From positions 62,001 to 126,000 of the forward strand of contig JACKAE010000005.1 in assembly GCA_020635205.1 (NCBI GenBank): DNA of 64,000 bases, read 5' to 3'. Source of the stretch: Ignavibacteria bacterium (GTDB taxonomy: Bacteria > Bacteroidota > Ignavibacteria > OLB7). Below the pieces are notes generated by a model. It had not been told where the DNA came from and ran no database searches. It worked only from the letters and a program-made list of their open reading frames with translations. A program made the position numbers and the translations under genes. Below are positions 18,108 through 26,702 of this stretch, in pieces (position 1 is the stretch's first letter; each line of letters begins with the position of its first letter).

Positions 18108-21100
18108 ATGCAACAACAGAAGGTAATTTTTACAGTCCTGCCGAACGGGTATAGTCCAGACGATTCGTCGAAGCTGCGGTTTTCGGTTTTTGTCTCGCCA
18201 CGCTTGGTTTCGAATCAAGCAAATCCAACACTCGCACTCTTCGATGATTTTCGTGATTGGCCAGCGGCACTCAACCAGATGAGCTTTGCTGTTCAGTTCG
18301 GGAATGGAGCTCCGGTTGCGGCAACACAGATTGGCCAGCCGCTGGAGTCACCACTCTGGAAGGCAATGTTCACCGACAACGGTAAAGTAGACTCTTTTGA
18401 GTTTAGCGATACAACGAGCAAATTCGTTCGCTCCTATCCATACGCAAATGTGGAGGGGTGGATCAAAGCGCAGTATCAGGACATTATCTTTCCGAATCAG
18501 ACAGCCTTCCCGACTTCAATAGAAGTAGCCAAGAAGCTGGAGCCAATAATGTTTTATTTGGCTCCTGACCCTGACTCTCCAGAGACGAAGAACTACATTC
18601 CCAACAGCGACGGATTAAAGACTGCCGCGCCGACACAGTCGATGCAGAAAGTTCAGGTAAGGTCTGAGTTATCGAAGTTTTCCAAGTGGAATAAGTCGAC
18701 AAATGAGCCACACTCTCGGCTGCAAACAGATAAGATTCACCCACAGCTTAACGCTGTTCTCGCCAAGGTTCCTACGGCACTTCAGGCTACGGCTATGCTC
18801 GACTTACAACACTTAGTGCAAGAGGCGACGTTGCAGTTCAAGGCGACGACGATCAGTGCGCTTGAGAGTATCTACAGTGAGTTGAATAGTGCTAAGGCGG
18901 TAAACTCACTTGCGGCGGCTGAGCCGACAAAGGATTTTCTTCAAGTGACATTCTTCCACCGTCCGAAGCAAGCACACTTTACGGCAGTGGCCCTTCCGTC
19001 GTTCGACTTCCACGAAGCCTGTGCTTCGCTTTCGAACTATCCAGAGATTATGCGCCGGATTGGTTTAGTCCTTGACTTTGAAGTGCCAGCCGCTGCTGCT
19101 GCCGGTAGTAATACGATCAGGTTCTTCCCTGTAACTAAAAATGCACCTTTCGTTGTCGGAAACCTCTGGAACGGTTCTGTCTCAACAGATTTGGTAAGAC
19201 CGAAGACAAAGTTCGACTTGGTTCCCGGAAAGAGTCTCTTCCGTGCACAGCCAAAAAATGGGTCGGATATTCAGGATGGAATGTTCGACTTGAGCGGATC
19301 GAAGTACAAACTCTCTCATCTCGACATTGATGGCGCAGCGATGAAGATGATGTCGCTCGCAAACACACTTCGCCACTTTACTCCTCCCGATCTAAAGTCA
19401 GAACGTCTTGCTGGAATTGACCCGGTTGCTGTCTCGCAGTTGGCACCGTCAGAGTTTGCGTCGAAGAGAGTGGTGGTGGAGACGGCAAGTCTGCCAGCAC
19501 TTCGGACAGCTGGCATCTCTCTGGTGAAGACCAACCAAGCGCAATATCTGGTTGCGAAGATGGCGTATGCGAAGGATTTGAACGCGATAGCTGCTCCGGG
19601 GAATGACGACAACTTAATCCTCTACATGGACGATTTGGTGAAAGGCTACCGCGTCGACATTCGTGATTCTGCTTCAGGCCAGTGGCGTTCACTCTGTAAG
19701 AGGAAGGGATCATATTTCTTCGAGCGGACTAACGAGACGAGAGACTATGATGATGAGGGGTGGATAGAAGTGGGGGCTTCCTCGGCGGCAGACCAAGAGC
19801 TTGAGGAGCTGCAGAAGAGTTGGTATGTAGCCGAGACGTTGACTTCGTGGAATGGGTGGAGCAAGGTTGCACCACAGCCGGGGAAGAAGATTATTCAGCC
19901 AGAAGATGAGTCGTTAGACGATACGTGGAACGACAATCCGAACACATCAGATACTGATTATGGGTTGGCGACGAACTTTAAAGTGCAACCCGGAACGCTC
20001 CCCCGACTTCGGTACGGTCTCGGCTATCGGATGCGACTTCGTGCAGCCGATCTTGCGGGGAATGGTTTGACGTTAGAGGAGGCTGGGAATTCAACAACAA
20101 ACGCTACGAGTGAATTGATCTACACTCGTTTCGAGCCGATCCCAACACCATTCTTAGTTCCAAAGACTGGTATCAAGCCGGGAGAGTCGGTGGAACATCT
20201 CGTTGTCCGGAGCAACTTCAACACGAGTGCTGCCGACTACGCAACGGTCTTTCCAATACCTGATTACGCAGCCTACCCTGCAGACCGCCACGTTGTTCCG
20301 GCACGTCAAGTGCAGCGGATGGCGGAGGAGCATGGGATGTTCGATGATCCGAATACCGGACTGCCGATGCCTTCGCAGTACACAACGATTATCAACAACG
20401 ACGCATTCTTCACTCCGTTCAACGCAGCGCTGGCAGCGAAGGCTGTGCGACCGGAGCAGAACATCGGCGTTCCCTGGCTTCCCGACATGGCGCGGGGCAC
20501 AACGTTCCGAGGATTGCCCGGTATGGCCAATGGAACAATCCGAAAAGTTGACTACGGCCCTTTTACGAATTGGCCTGACTTAGAGCCGTTTATTCTGCGA
20601 CTTATCGAGGGGGATGGCGTGCCGGAGGAGATCACTGAAGGGGGAGTGAAAGTTGTTGTGGTGAAGCTCCCCAAAGCAGAGCTATCCAAGGCACTCTACA
20701 GCTCATATCTCGATGCAGATGATCTTCAGAAGATGGCAATCTGGGACTGGTTGAAAGAGAAAGGCGCGCCAGATCAAACGAAGGCTGCCAACGGGTTGAA
20801 CTGGTCGTTAACGCCATATCGCGGACTGACGTTGATTCACGTAACGCAGCAGCCACTGGAAGAGCCAGTAGTTCAACAACTGAAGGCGGAGAAGAGTCTC
20901 GGCGACACGTTTGCAATGTTGAGTGGGAAGATCAGCGTTCACGGCAAAAGTTCATCCAAGGTCGACACCTATGCTGTCTGGACTGAACCGATTGACAACG
21001 TTTCGCTTCCAGGACCGAAGTATATCGAGAAGAAGAACGTTGCCTTCTCCGACAACGTAGACTTCGACGATGCGGCTGTACAATTTCCGACACCCCCTGA

Positions 21101-22664
21101 AATGAAGTCGAACGACCAGTTGTTGAAGAAGATGGTCGGGAAGCAGTCTCTCAGTATGATCGGTGGAGCAAAAACGCTGACCTCCTATAAGGTGCAGAAC
21201 ACACCTTCGATGGCCGAGCAGATGACCTCTCTCTCCACGCGGAAGAAAACAGTGCAGGCTTCAACTTCAAAGTCAATTGCGAAGGGAGGAGGGGCTAGAA
21301 AGTATGCACTCAACTACGACTTGGCTGCAAAGCCAGACGAGCGCCGTCGACACGATTTTGGTGACACGAAGTACCGTCGCGTTACTTACCGTTCTGTTTC
21401 CACAAGTCGGTTCCGTGAATACTTCCTCGACGTGATTCCGAAGGTGGATCCGAAGTATGATGATTTGGACGACCAGCGTTCTGATGAACAGGATACGTCG
21501 AAGGCACTTCTCACGAGAACGGGGGAGACAGTAGAACTTGACATTCTGAACTCAGCCCGTCCGGAAGCACCAAAGATTCTCTACGTGATTCCCTCCTATG
21601 GGTGGGAGAAACAAGAGGAGGGAGACGAAATTATTAGCAAGCGGGTCAGTGGTCTGCGAGTCTGGATGGAACGCCCGTGGTACTCTTCCGGTGATGGAGA
21701 GCTTCTCGGCGTTGTTGTCTGGCCAAGTCCGGGAGGAAAGAAGACTTCAACAAGTGGAAAGACTTCTACTGGCGGAGGTGCTGGCAAGTATGCCGCGAAG
21801 ACTGACATCAAGAGCAAGCCGGTAGGTTCTGGAGGAATTGGTTTAGTTGGCGCAACTGATTTGGTTTCCGAGACAGTGATTCCAGACAAGTTGATTCCCT
21901 ACGTTACGCAGTGGGGAGCCGATCCGCTCTGGCTTGCTGGGAAGCTGCGTTCCCATCCGAAGCTGGGTGACTTCTTGAATCCTGCGGCAACCGACACAGG
22001 GCTTTCGATGGAGGAGTTTCCATCGCAGAAGGGGGATGAGTTTGTAGCCGTTGCCGGATATGAGGTTGGCTACGATAGTGATCGCCGCCTCTGGTTCTGC
22101 GACATCGAGATCAATCCGCACGAGGCATACTATCCCTTCATTCGCTTAGCCTTGGCTCGCTACCACCCGAAGTCGGTAATCGACGCTCACCTCTCGCGCA
22201 TCGTGATGGCAGACTACATTCAGATCGCGCCAGATCGTTCGGCAACGGTGACGTTCGATCCATCTGATGCACAGAAAGTTCGCGTGACGGTGACAGGCCT
22301 TGCCTACCGTGCCAACGCTGCCGGGCAGTTCCCGAGCGAGGTGGAAGTGACCATAGAGACCGCAACTGGTCCAGAGGGAGACTTGGAGTGGATACCAGCC
22401 GACGATTCCGATACTGTCGGGCTTGACCGGATTGGTGGACTCGGCAAAAAGCTGTGGGACGGACTCTGGGCTGGAGAAGTGGAGCTTCCAGTTGCTCGCG
22501 GTTCACAGCCGATGCGCTTGGTGATCCGTGAGTATGAAGTGTTGATTGGAGATGGAGGGTTAAAGGCGAAGTGGGAGGAAGGAGATGACAAAGATAGTGT
22601 GATGGTCGGGGAGACAACCGAGCTACGGCGACGGTTAGTCTACGCCGATGCAATTGAGATTTGA
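18108..22664 (+). CDS. Giant protein of unknown function (1518 residues), partner of the upstream Tat protein
   Basis: The ATG is preceded by AGGAG at 18095-18099. There is no signal peptide, lipobox or transmembrane segment, so the protein is either cytoplasmic or leaves the cell with a partner. It appears beta-rich throughout. Segments worth noting are LRFSVFVSPRL (about residues 23-33), the sandwich-like YRMRLRAADLAGNGLTLEEA (about 639-658), SGKISVHGKSSSKVDTYAVWTEP (about 938-960), and two Gly/Ser/Thr/Lys-rich linkers (about 1043-1068 and 1211-1240) ending in similar GGGAxKYA words, which suggests repeated hinges between domains. No catalytic motif is evident. Its position, 171 bases after another giant gene of similar codon usage and 147 bases before a haloperoxidase-type gene, suggests joint expression. 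Function unknown. Confidence 0.9.
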   Translation: MQQQKVIFTVLPNGYSPDDSSKLRFSVFVSPRLVSNQANPTLALFDDFRDWPAALNQMSFAVQFGNGAPVAATQIGQPLESPLWKAMFTDNGKVDSFEFSDTTSKFVRSYPYANVEGWIKAQYQDIIFPNQTAFPTSIEVAKKLEPIMFYLAPDPDSPETKNYIPNSDGLKTAAPTQSMQKVQVRSELSKFSKWNKSTNEPHSRLQTDKIHPQLNAVLAKVPTALQATAMLDLQHLVQEATLQFKATTISALESIYSELNSAKAVNSLAAAEPTKDFLQVTFFHRPKQAHFTAVALPSFDFHEACASLSNYPEIMRRIGLVLDFEVPAAAAAGSNTIRFFPVTKNAPFVVGNLWNGSVSTDLVRPKTKFDLVPGKSLFRAQPKNGSDIQDGMFDLSGSKYKLSHLDIDGAAMKMMSLANTLRHFTPPDLKSERLAGIDPVAVSQLAPSEFASKRVVVETASLPALRTAGISLVKTNQAQYLVAKMAYAKDLNAIAAPGNDDNLILYMDDLVKGYRVDIRDSASGQWRSLCKRKGSYFFERTNETRDYDDEGWIEVGASSAADQELEELQKSWYVAETLTSWNGWSKVAPQPGKKIIQPEDESLDDTWNDNPNTSDTDYGLATNFKVQPGTLPRLRYGLGYRMRLRAADLAGNGLTLEEAGNSTTNATSELIYTRFEPIPTPFLVPKTGIKPGESVEHLVVRSNFNTSAADYATVFPIPDYAAYPADRHVVPARQVQRMAEEHGMFDDPNTGLPMPSQYTTIINNDAFFTPFNAALAAKAVRPEQNIGVPWLPDMARGTTFRGLPGMANGTIRKVDYGPFTNWPDLEPFILRLIEGDGVPEEITEGGVKVVVVKLPKAELSKALYSSYLDADDLQKMAIWDWLKEKGAPDQTKAANGLNWSLTPYRGLTLIHVTQQPLEEPVVQQLKAEKSLGDTFAMLSGKISVHGKSSSKVDTYAVWTEPIDNVSLPGPKYIEKKNVAFSDNVDFDDAAVQFPTPPEMKSNDQLLKKMVGKQSLSMIGGAKTLTSYKVQNTPSMAEQMTSLSTRKKTVQASTSKSIAKGGGARKYALNYDLAAKPDERRRHDFGDTKYRRVTYRSVSTSRFREYFLDVIPKVDPKYDDLDDQRSDEQDTSKALLTRTGETVELDILNSARPEAPKILYVIPSYGWEKQEEGDEIISKRVSGLRVWMERPWYSSGDGELLGVVVWPSPGGKKTSTSGKTSTGGGAGKYAAKTDIKSKPVGSGGIGLVGATDLVSETVIPDKLIPYVTQWGADPLWLAGKLRSHPKLGDFLNPAATDTGLSMEEFPSQKGDEFVAVAGYEVGYDSDRRLWFCDIEINPHEAYYPFIRLALARYHPKSVIDAHLSRIVMADYIQIAPDRSATVTFDPSDAQKVRVTVTGLAYRANAAGQFPSEVEVTIETATGPEGDLEWIPADDSDTVGLDRIGGLGKKLWDGLWAGEVELPVARGSQPMRLVIREYEVLIGDGGLKAKWEEGDDKDSVMVGETTELRRRLVYADAIEI

Positions 22665-22811
22665 TAAAAAATAGAATTTGGCTGAAGTAACTGACTCATA
22701 TTTTACGTATTCTCCCTGTGGTTTTGCATTTTTCTTTCGCTCTCTATTGCTGACAAGGAAAAGTGAGCCATCTATTTGTTGTTCTACTCACACACGATTG
22801 AGAACCTGTTT

Positions 22812-24209
22812 ATGAAAAATTCGCGTCAGATGCTTCTGCGTCGAGCTTTTAGCCTGGTGTTTTCACTTTCTCTGCTCTCTGCGGCAGGAATTCTTTCCTC
22901 TTGTAGCGAGAGTACCCCAATTGAACCAGCCGGGAACAATGCTTCAGCCTATAATGCAGCGGTTCCAAACGCTTGGTTTCAGCTTCAGCTTGAACTTGTA
23001 CAGAAAACACCTGGGTTCTCTCCTCCGGTAGCTTCGCGCGCCTTTGGCTACAGTGGTGTTACCCTCTATCAAGCACTCCTCAGCGGGATGCCAAATCGGA
23101 AAACTTTGGAAGGTCAGTTGAACGGTCTTGCTGTGGATGCCTTGCCAAAGGTAGAAGATGGAGTGGAGTATCATTGGCCGACCGTTGCAAACGCAGCACT
23201 TGCCAGAATTACCAGCCAGCTGTACGCAAATGCAACTACTGAGATGAGTGGGAAAATTACCGCGCTCGAAGATCAGTTCGTTTCGGAATTCCTTGTTGAC
23301 GTTGATGGCGAGGTTGTCGACCGCTCTGTTGCCTACGGCAAGTCGGTTGCTAATGCGATCTTCGAATGGTCGAAAACCGATGGTGGGCATGAGGGGTACA
23401 AGACAAATTTCCCAACAACCTACACTCCACCGTCAGGATCAGGTCTCTGGGTACCGACGCCACGCCGTGGGGGAGATCCTCAGTCAGCATTGCAGCCATA
23501 CTGGGGAAGCAATCGTCCATTTATACTGAATCCTACCAATCCAAACGAGGCGAGTGAGCCAGGTGCTCCGCCAGCATTTTCTGAGGATCCAAGCTCTGCG
23601 TTCTATGCTGAGGCGAACGAGGTCTACACAACGATTTCAAATCTAACGCAAGCGGAGAAAGACATCGCCCTCTATTGGTCCGATGATCCAGGACTGACCT
23701 GTACCCCTCCGGGACACTCAATCTCTATTTTGACCGAGTGCCTTGAGCAGACCAGCAAGCAACTTGATTTTGCGGCTGTAGCCTATGCCCAAGTCGGTAT
23801 GGCAGTTGCAGACGCCTTTATTGCCTGTTGGGAATCAAAGTATCGATATAATTTAGTGCGACCGATTACCTATATCGTTAACGTCATTGATCCAGCATAT
23901 GACTACAACGATCTCCCAGTAAATACTCCTCCATTCCCGGAGTATACCTCAGGGCACTCCGTGCAGTCGGGAGCAACCGCCGAAGTCTTAACGAGTCTGT
24001 TCGGCAATAGCTTTTCCTTCACCGACCACACACACGATCAGTTAGGGTATGCGGCTCGATCGTACACCTCGTTCTACGAGGCAGCCGACGAAGCTGCAAT
24101 CTCACGTCTGTACGGCGGCATCCACTATCGTGCAGCAATTGAGAACGGAGTCGATCAAGGGAAGAAGGTCGGAGGTCAAGTTATACAGAGCATCGACTGG
24201 GGGAACTAA
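22812..24209 (+). CDS. Vanadium-dependent haloperoxidase/PAP2-superfamily lipoprotein
   Basis: I take the ATG at 22812, because it is followed by a lipoprotein signal with lipobox GILSSC; an upstream in-frame start at 22776 is less likely. The 465-residue protein is helical and carries the three phosphate/vanadate-binding motifs of the superfamily: K-x6-R-P in KYRYNLVRP (about residue 343), the P-S-G-H equivalent in EYTSGHSV (about 378) and SRLYGGIH (about 430), whose His is the catalytic or vanadate-ligating residue. Members are either haloperoxidases or acid phosphatases. The length and the GGIHYRAAIENG context resemble bacterial vanadium haloperoxidases. The gene ends the operon of two giant proteins; a terminator follows 48 bases later. 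A lipid anchor would place it in the periplasm or on an outer-membrane face. Haloperoxidase activity is inferred, not shown. Confidence 0.85.
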   Translation: MKNSRQMLLRRAFSLVFSLSLLSAAGILSSCSESTPIEPAGNNASAYNAAVPNAWFQLQLELVQKTPGFSPPVASRAFGYSGVTLYQALLSGMPNRKTLEGQLNGLAVDALPKVEDGVEYHWPTVANAALARITSQLYANATTEMSGKITALEDQFVSEFLVDVDGEVVDRSVAYGKSVANAIFEWSKTDGGHEGYKTNFPTTYTPPSGSGLWVPTPRRGGDPQSALQPYWGSNRPFILNPTNPNEASEPGAPPAFSEDPSSAFYAEANEVYTTISNLTQAEKDIALYWSDDPGLTCTPPGHSISILTECLEQTSKQLDFAAVAYAQVGMAVADAFIACWESKYRYNLVRPITYIVNVIDPAYDYNDLPVNTPPFPEYTSGHSVQSGATAEVLTSLFGNSFSFTDHTHDQLGYAARSYTSFYEAADEAAISRLYGGIHYRAAIENGVDQGKKVGGQVIQSIDWGN

Positions 24210-24256
24210 CGAAGTTCAGATCTGGTTGAAAGAATCTGAACGAGGCGAGTACAGAA

Positions 24257-24284
24257 AAGGGGTACAGTGCTATCTGTACCCCTT
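24257..24284 (+). terminator. Rho-independent terminator of the giant-protein operon
   Basis: Arms 24257-24267 and 24274-24284 form an 11-bp stem with a six-base loop, followed by a pyrimidine-rich tail (TCTCCTTTTCTATT). It lies 48 bases after the stop of the haloperoxidase-type gene. The A residues before the stem could also serve the convergent gene at 24337. Confidence 0.85.
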
Positions 24285-24336
24285 CTCCTTTTCTATTACT
24301 TGACTTTCCGTTCGACGAATGGAGAGTTATGCAAAT

Positions 24337-25257
24337 TTAGTTGCCGATAATAGTGCGGTGAAGCTCATCCATCTGCACGATGATTCCCCCGCCAAACCCA
24401 GTTGCCTTCCCGACATTTTTTCCATCAAGTGTCGTCCAGCCACCAACAGAGATTCCAAGCCAATCTGTAATTGAATAGGCTCCCTTAACCCCAGCCCGCA
24501 TATAGTCAACGCCGTTCGACTGGAAGGGAATGCCCTCACCGATTGTCGTTCCTCCCTGACTGTTCTGGTTGAAGAGCCAACCTTCAGCGTAGATCTTATC
24601 GGTCGTGTAGCCCAGGCGAAACCCGCTGATTGCAGCATCGGGAACAATACCATCGCGCCGACTGTAGCCGAGCGATACAGAGGCGAACGGTCCACTCTCA
24701 AGTCGGAAGAGACCGATAGCGCGAAGTTCAACGTTTGTTGAGCCGTGACCGATAGCAACAGGAGCGTTCACAACGTAATCGGTAAGGGGACCGTGGATGC
24801 CAACGGCTGTTGTCAAGTCGAACGAAGCCGACTCACCAATTGTCTGGTGCCACGGGCGCCACTTCACCATGAGGGTTCCATCTTGGTAGTCACTTTGATC
24901 GGGTGGTCCTGAACCGTCACCATCTGCCGACGAAGAAATGTAGGGAAGGGAAGCAACGATGTCGACCTCGTTCGTGATTCCGTGCGCAATGAAGAGGTTC
25001 ATGCTTGTTGTGCTGATTGTTCCGAGTGGCGGGGGAAGATCCATCTCTTCTTGGCCAACCCAAAACTGGTTGTAGCTTTCACTCATCAGGCTGAGTGCAA
25101 TGTCTGTATTTCCAGATCCCCGCGTAAATCCGTCAACAATGTCCTGTGCATAACCTTCGGTTATGCTGATTGCTATTGAGAAAAAGATCACCAACAGACT
25201 GCTTTGTGTTGCTCGGTAGATACAATCTTTCCGCGCATGTTGTGCCCCATGCATCAT
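24337..25257 (-). CDS. Outer-membrane beta-barrel protein, MetA/phenol-degradation type
   Basis: The ATG at 25257 is preferred over the upstream TTG at 25263. The 306-residue product begins with a basic stretch and a hydrophobic signal ending near GYAQD. The mature part is a run of amphipathic strands separated by Gly/Asp/Asn turns, ending in a membrane-type strand pair, as in the putative barrels of the phenol-degradation (MetA) family, thought to pass small molecules across the outer membrane. Typical segments are NEVDIVASLPYIS, DGTLMVKWRPW and GPLTDYVVNAPVAIGHG. It converges on the haloperoxidase operon, whose product might act on small organic compounds. No substrate can be read from sequence. 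Confidence 0.75.
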   Translation of the reverse strand: MMHGAQHARKDCIYRATQSSLLVIFFSIAISITEGYAQDIVDGFTRGSGNTDIALSLMSESYNQFWVGQEEMDLPPPLGTISTTSMNLFIAHGITNEVDIVASLPYISSSADGDGSGPPDQSDYQDGTLMVKWRPWHQTIGESASFDLTTAVGIHGPLTDYVVNAPVAIGHGSTNVELRAIGLFRLESGPFASVSLGYSRRDGIVPDAAISGFRLGYTTDKIYAEGWLFNQNSQGGTTIGEGIPFQSNGVDYMRAGVKGAYSITDWLGISVGGWTTLDGKNVGKATGFGGGIIVQMDELHRTIIGN

Positions 25258-25494
25258 AGTCAAAGAATGTTAATTGAACAGTTTTAAAACTCAAGATTTT
25301 CTTGAGGCACTTAAGTTATCGAAACTCCTACCATTGAGTAGGATATTCTCGTAAAGAAAAAAAGAAGAGTGTGCAGTTCTAACGGCTCAACACTCTAATT
25401 AACAGACCAATGCCTTGAAATAATGGTGTGTGGAAAGATTGCGGTAGGAGGTAGAGTGCGATCAGTCCTGCATAGAGACTACATGGGGAACATT

Positions 25495-25938
25495 CTATCG
25501 CTTCAAGAGTCGCACGTTCAGTTCCCACAACGCTGTCTTATTGCTGTCGTAGTGGAGGAGCGATAACGCTTCATCGTAGGGGAGCCAGCAGTACTCGGTA
25601 TGTTCTCTCGATAGCTCAAGCTGGTTGCTATCACACTCGATGCCGAACGTGTACTCTGGAATCACGTAGGTGTCCGATCCCCACAAATGATGTTCTGGGA
25701 AGTGCATCACTGGTATGGAAGTAATCGTGTCGAGCGGAATCAGTCGCGACTCGGATGGAACTCCTCCCTCCTCGAACGCCTCGCGCCGTGCCGTCTCTTC
25801 AGGCCGTTCGCTACCTTCGCCTCCGCCAGCAATCCCCTGCCAGTAGGCTCCATCACTCCGCTTCAGCAGTCCATAGCGAAGCCCCTCGGGCGTATCACAA
25901 AACGGAAAAACCAGAACTTGAAATGGTGCGCGTGGCAT
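25495..25938 (-). CDS. Nudix hydrolase
   Basis: The 147-residue protein has a complete Nudix box spanning G38 to V60 (G-x5-E-x7-R-E-A-x-E-E-x-G-V), including the metal-binding R-E-x-x-E-E core at residues 52-57. The size and the surrounding segments (PFQVLVFPF, YGLLKRSDGAYWQGIAGG, EHTEYCWLPYDEAL) resemble the dihydroneopterin-triphosphate pyrophosphatase/NTP-hydrolysing branch, which removes pyrophosphate from nucleotide derivatives in the cytoplasm. The precise substrate is uncertain. The gene is isolated, with intergenic DNA of 237 bases on one side and a hairpin-rich element on the other. Confidence 0.9.
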   Translation of the reverse strand: MPRAPFQVLVFPFCDTPEGLRYGLLKRSDGAYWQGIAGGGEGSERPEETARREAFEEGGVPSESRLIPLDTITSIPVMHFPEHHLWGSDTYVIPEYTFGIECDSNQLELSREHTEYCWLPYDEALSLLHYDSNKTALWELNVRLLKR

Positions 25939-25981
25939 AGTTTACACGGAGCAAATGAAATTTCGCATGACCTTAGTTCCC

Positions 25982-26194
25982 GGCTCTATCAGAGCCTGCC
26001 ATCGGTAGCCCTGTGCGGCAGCACAGGGAAAGAAGATTTCCTATCGTCTCGAAGCTCCATCGGAGTGCCTCGATAACGTGCGGTGTTCTCCCTCAGTTCT
26101 TGAGGATCGCACCGATGGTGCTGTCGGTTGCGAAGGTTTGCCTGTCCCCTGCTTCCGCAGGGGGCTACCAACGGAGCATCGCGCTGCGATTGGT
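25982..26194. repeat. Intergenic cluster of seven short hairpins
   Basis: This 213-base stretch between two minus-strand genes contains a series of near-contiguous palindromes: 25982-25996 (6-bp stem), 26009-26028 (8 bp, loop GGCA), 26055-26065 (4 bp), 26091-26105 (5 bp), 26107-26132 (nine pairs with one bulge), 26146-26163 (7 bp, loop TTCC), and 26167-26194 (nested 5-bp stems). The density is far above that of the neighbouring DNA, and no open frame explains it. It looks like a REP/BIME-type structured element or the relic of a small mobile repeat. Confidence 0.7.
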
Positions 26195-26227
26195 AATGAT
26201 TTAATATCAACTGGCTTCTAAGGGAAC

Positions 26228-26662
26228 TCACGCCTTCAACAATGGTAACCCGGTCTCTTCATCCATCTCTCGCTCTAACACTTCGCTCGAAGCAAAGAGT
26301 GCGATTTCAAGTGTTGGCCAAACAGCTCCTTCCACCAAGTGTCCACCGATAGTTGAGCCATCTGGCCTGCCGAGCGTAGCGTGAACGTGAAGGCGTGGCT
26401 CGCCGTTGAAGATCGCAATGTTGCCAGTAACGTTCAGCACTTCGGTCTGCTCTTGAACGGGAATCGGATCGTACCCTTTCGTCTGCCGATCATAAAACGC
26501 CAACGTTGCGCTACTGAATGCACCGAGTCCAACAAAACTTGCTGCGGTAATCTGCTGTTCAACGGCAAATCTCTGAAGCTCCTCCATCACCTTATCACCT
26601 TTGTCGAAGACAAGAGTGTAGGTGGGGTTGTTGTCTGAAGTGTTTGTTTGCTTGTAGCGCAT
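26228..26662 (-). CDS. PPC/DUF296 domain protein
   Basis: The 144-residue protein is a single plant-and-prokaryote-conserved (PPC, DUF296) domain. Signature segments are YTLVFDKGDKVMEELQRFA, ASFVGLGAFSSATLAFYD, and the His-rich LHVHATLGRPDGSTIGGHL near residues 99-118, with three His that could bind a metal. Bacterial stand-alone PPC proteins form trimers; their biochemical role is not well established, and plant homologues attach the domain to AT-hooks. It lies 40 bases downstream of the first sugar-dehydrogenase-like gene on the same strand order and may be read from a transcript passing through. Confidence 0.88.
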   Translation of the reverse strand: MRYKQTNTSDNNPTYTLVFDKGDKVMEELQRFAVEQQITAASFVGLGAFSSATLAFYDRQTKGYDPIPVQEQTEVLNVTGNIAIFNGEPRLHVHATLGRPDGSTIGGHLVEGAVWPTLEIALFASSEVLEREMDEETGLPLLKA

Positions 26663-26702
26663 AGAAGGCTATTGTTTATGGCTCTCCTTGAGGATGGAAT
26701 TT

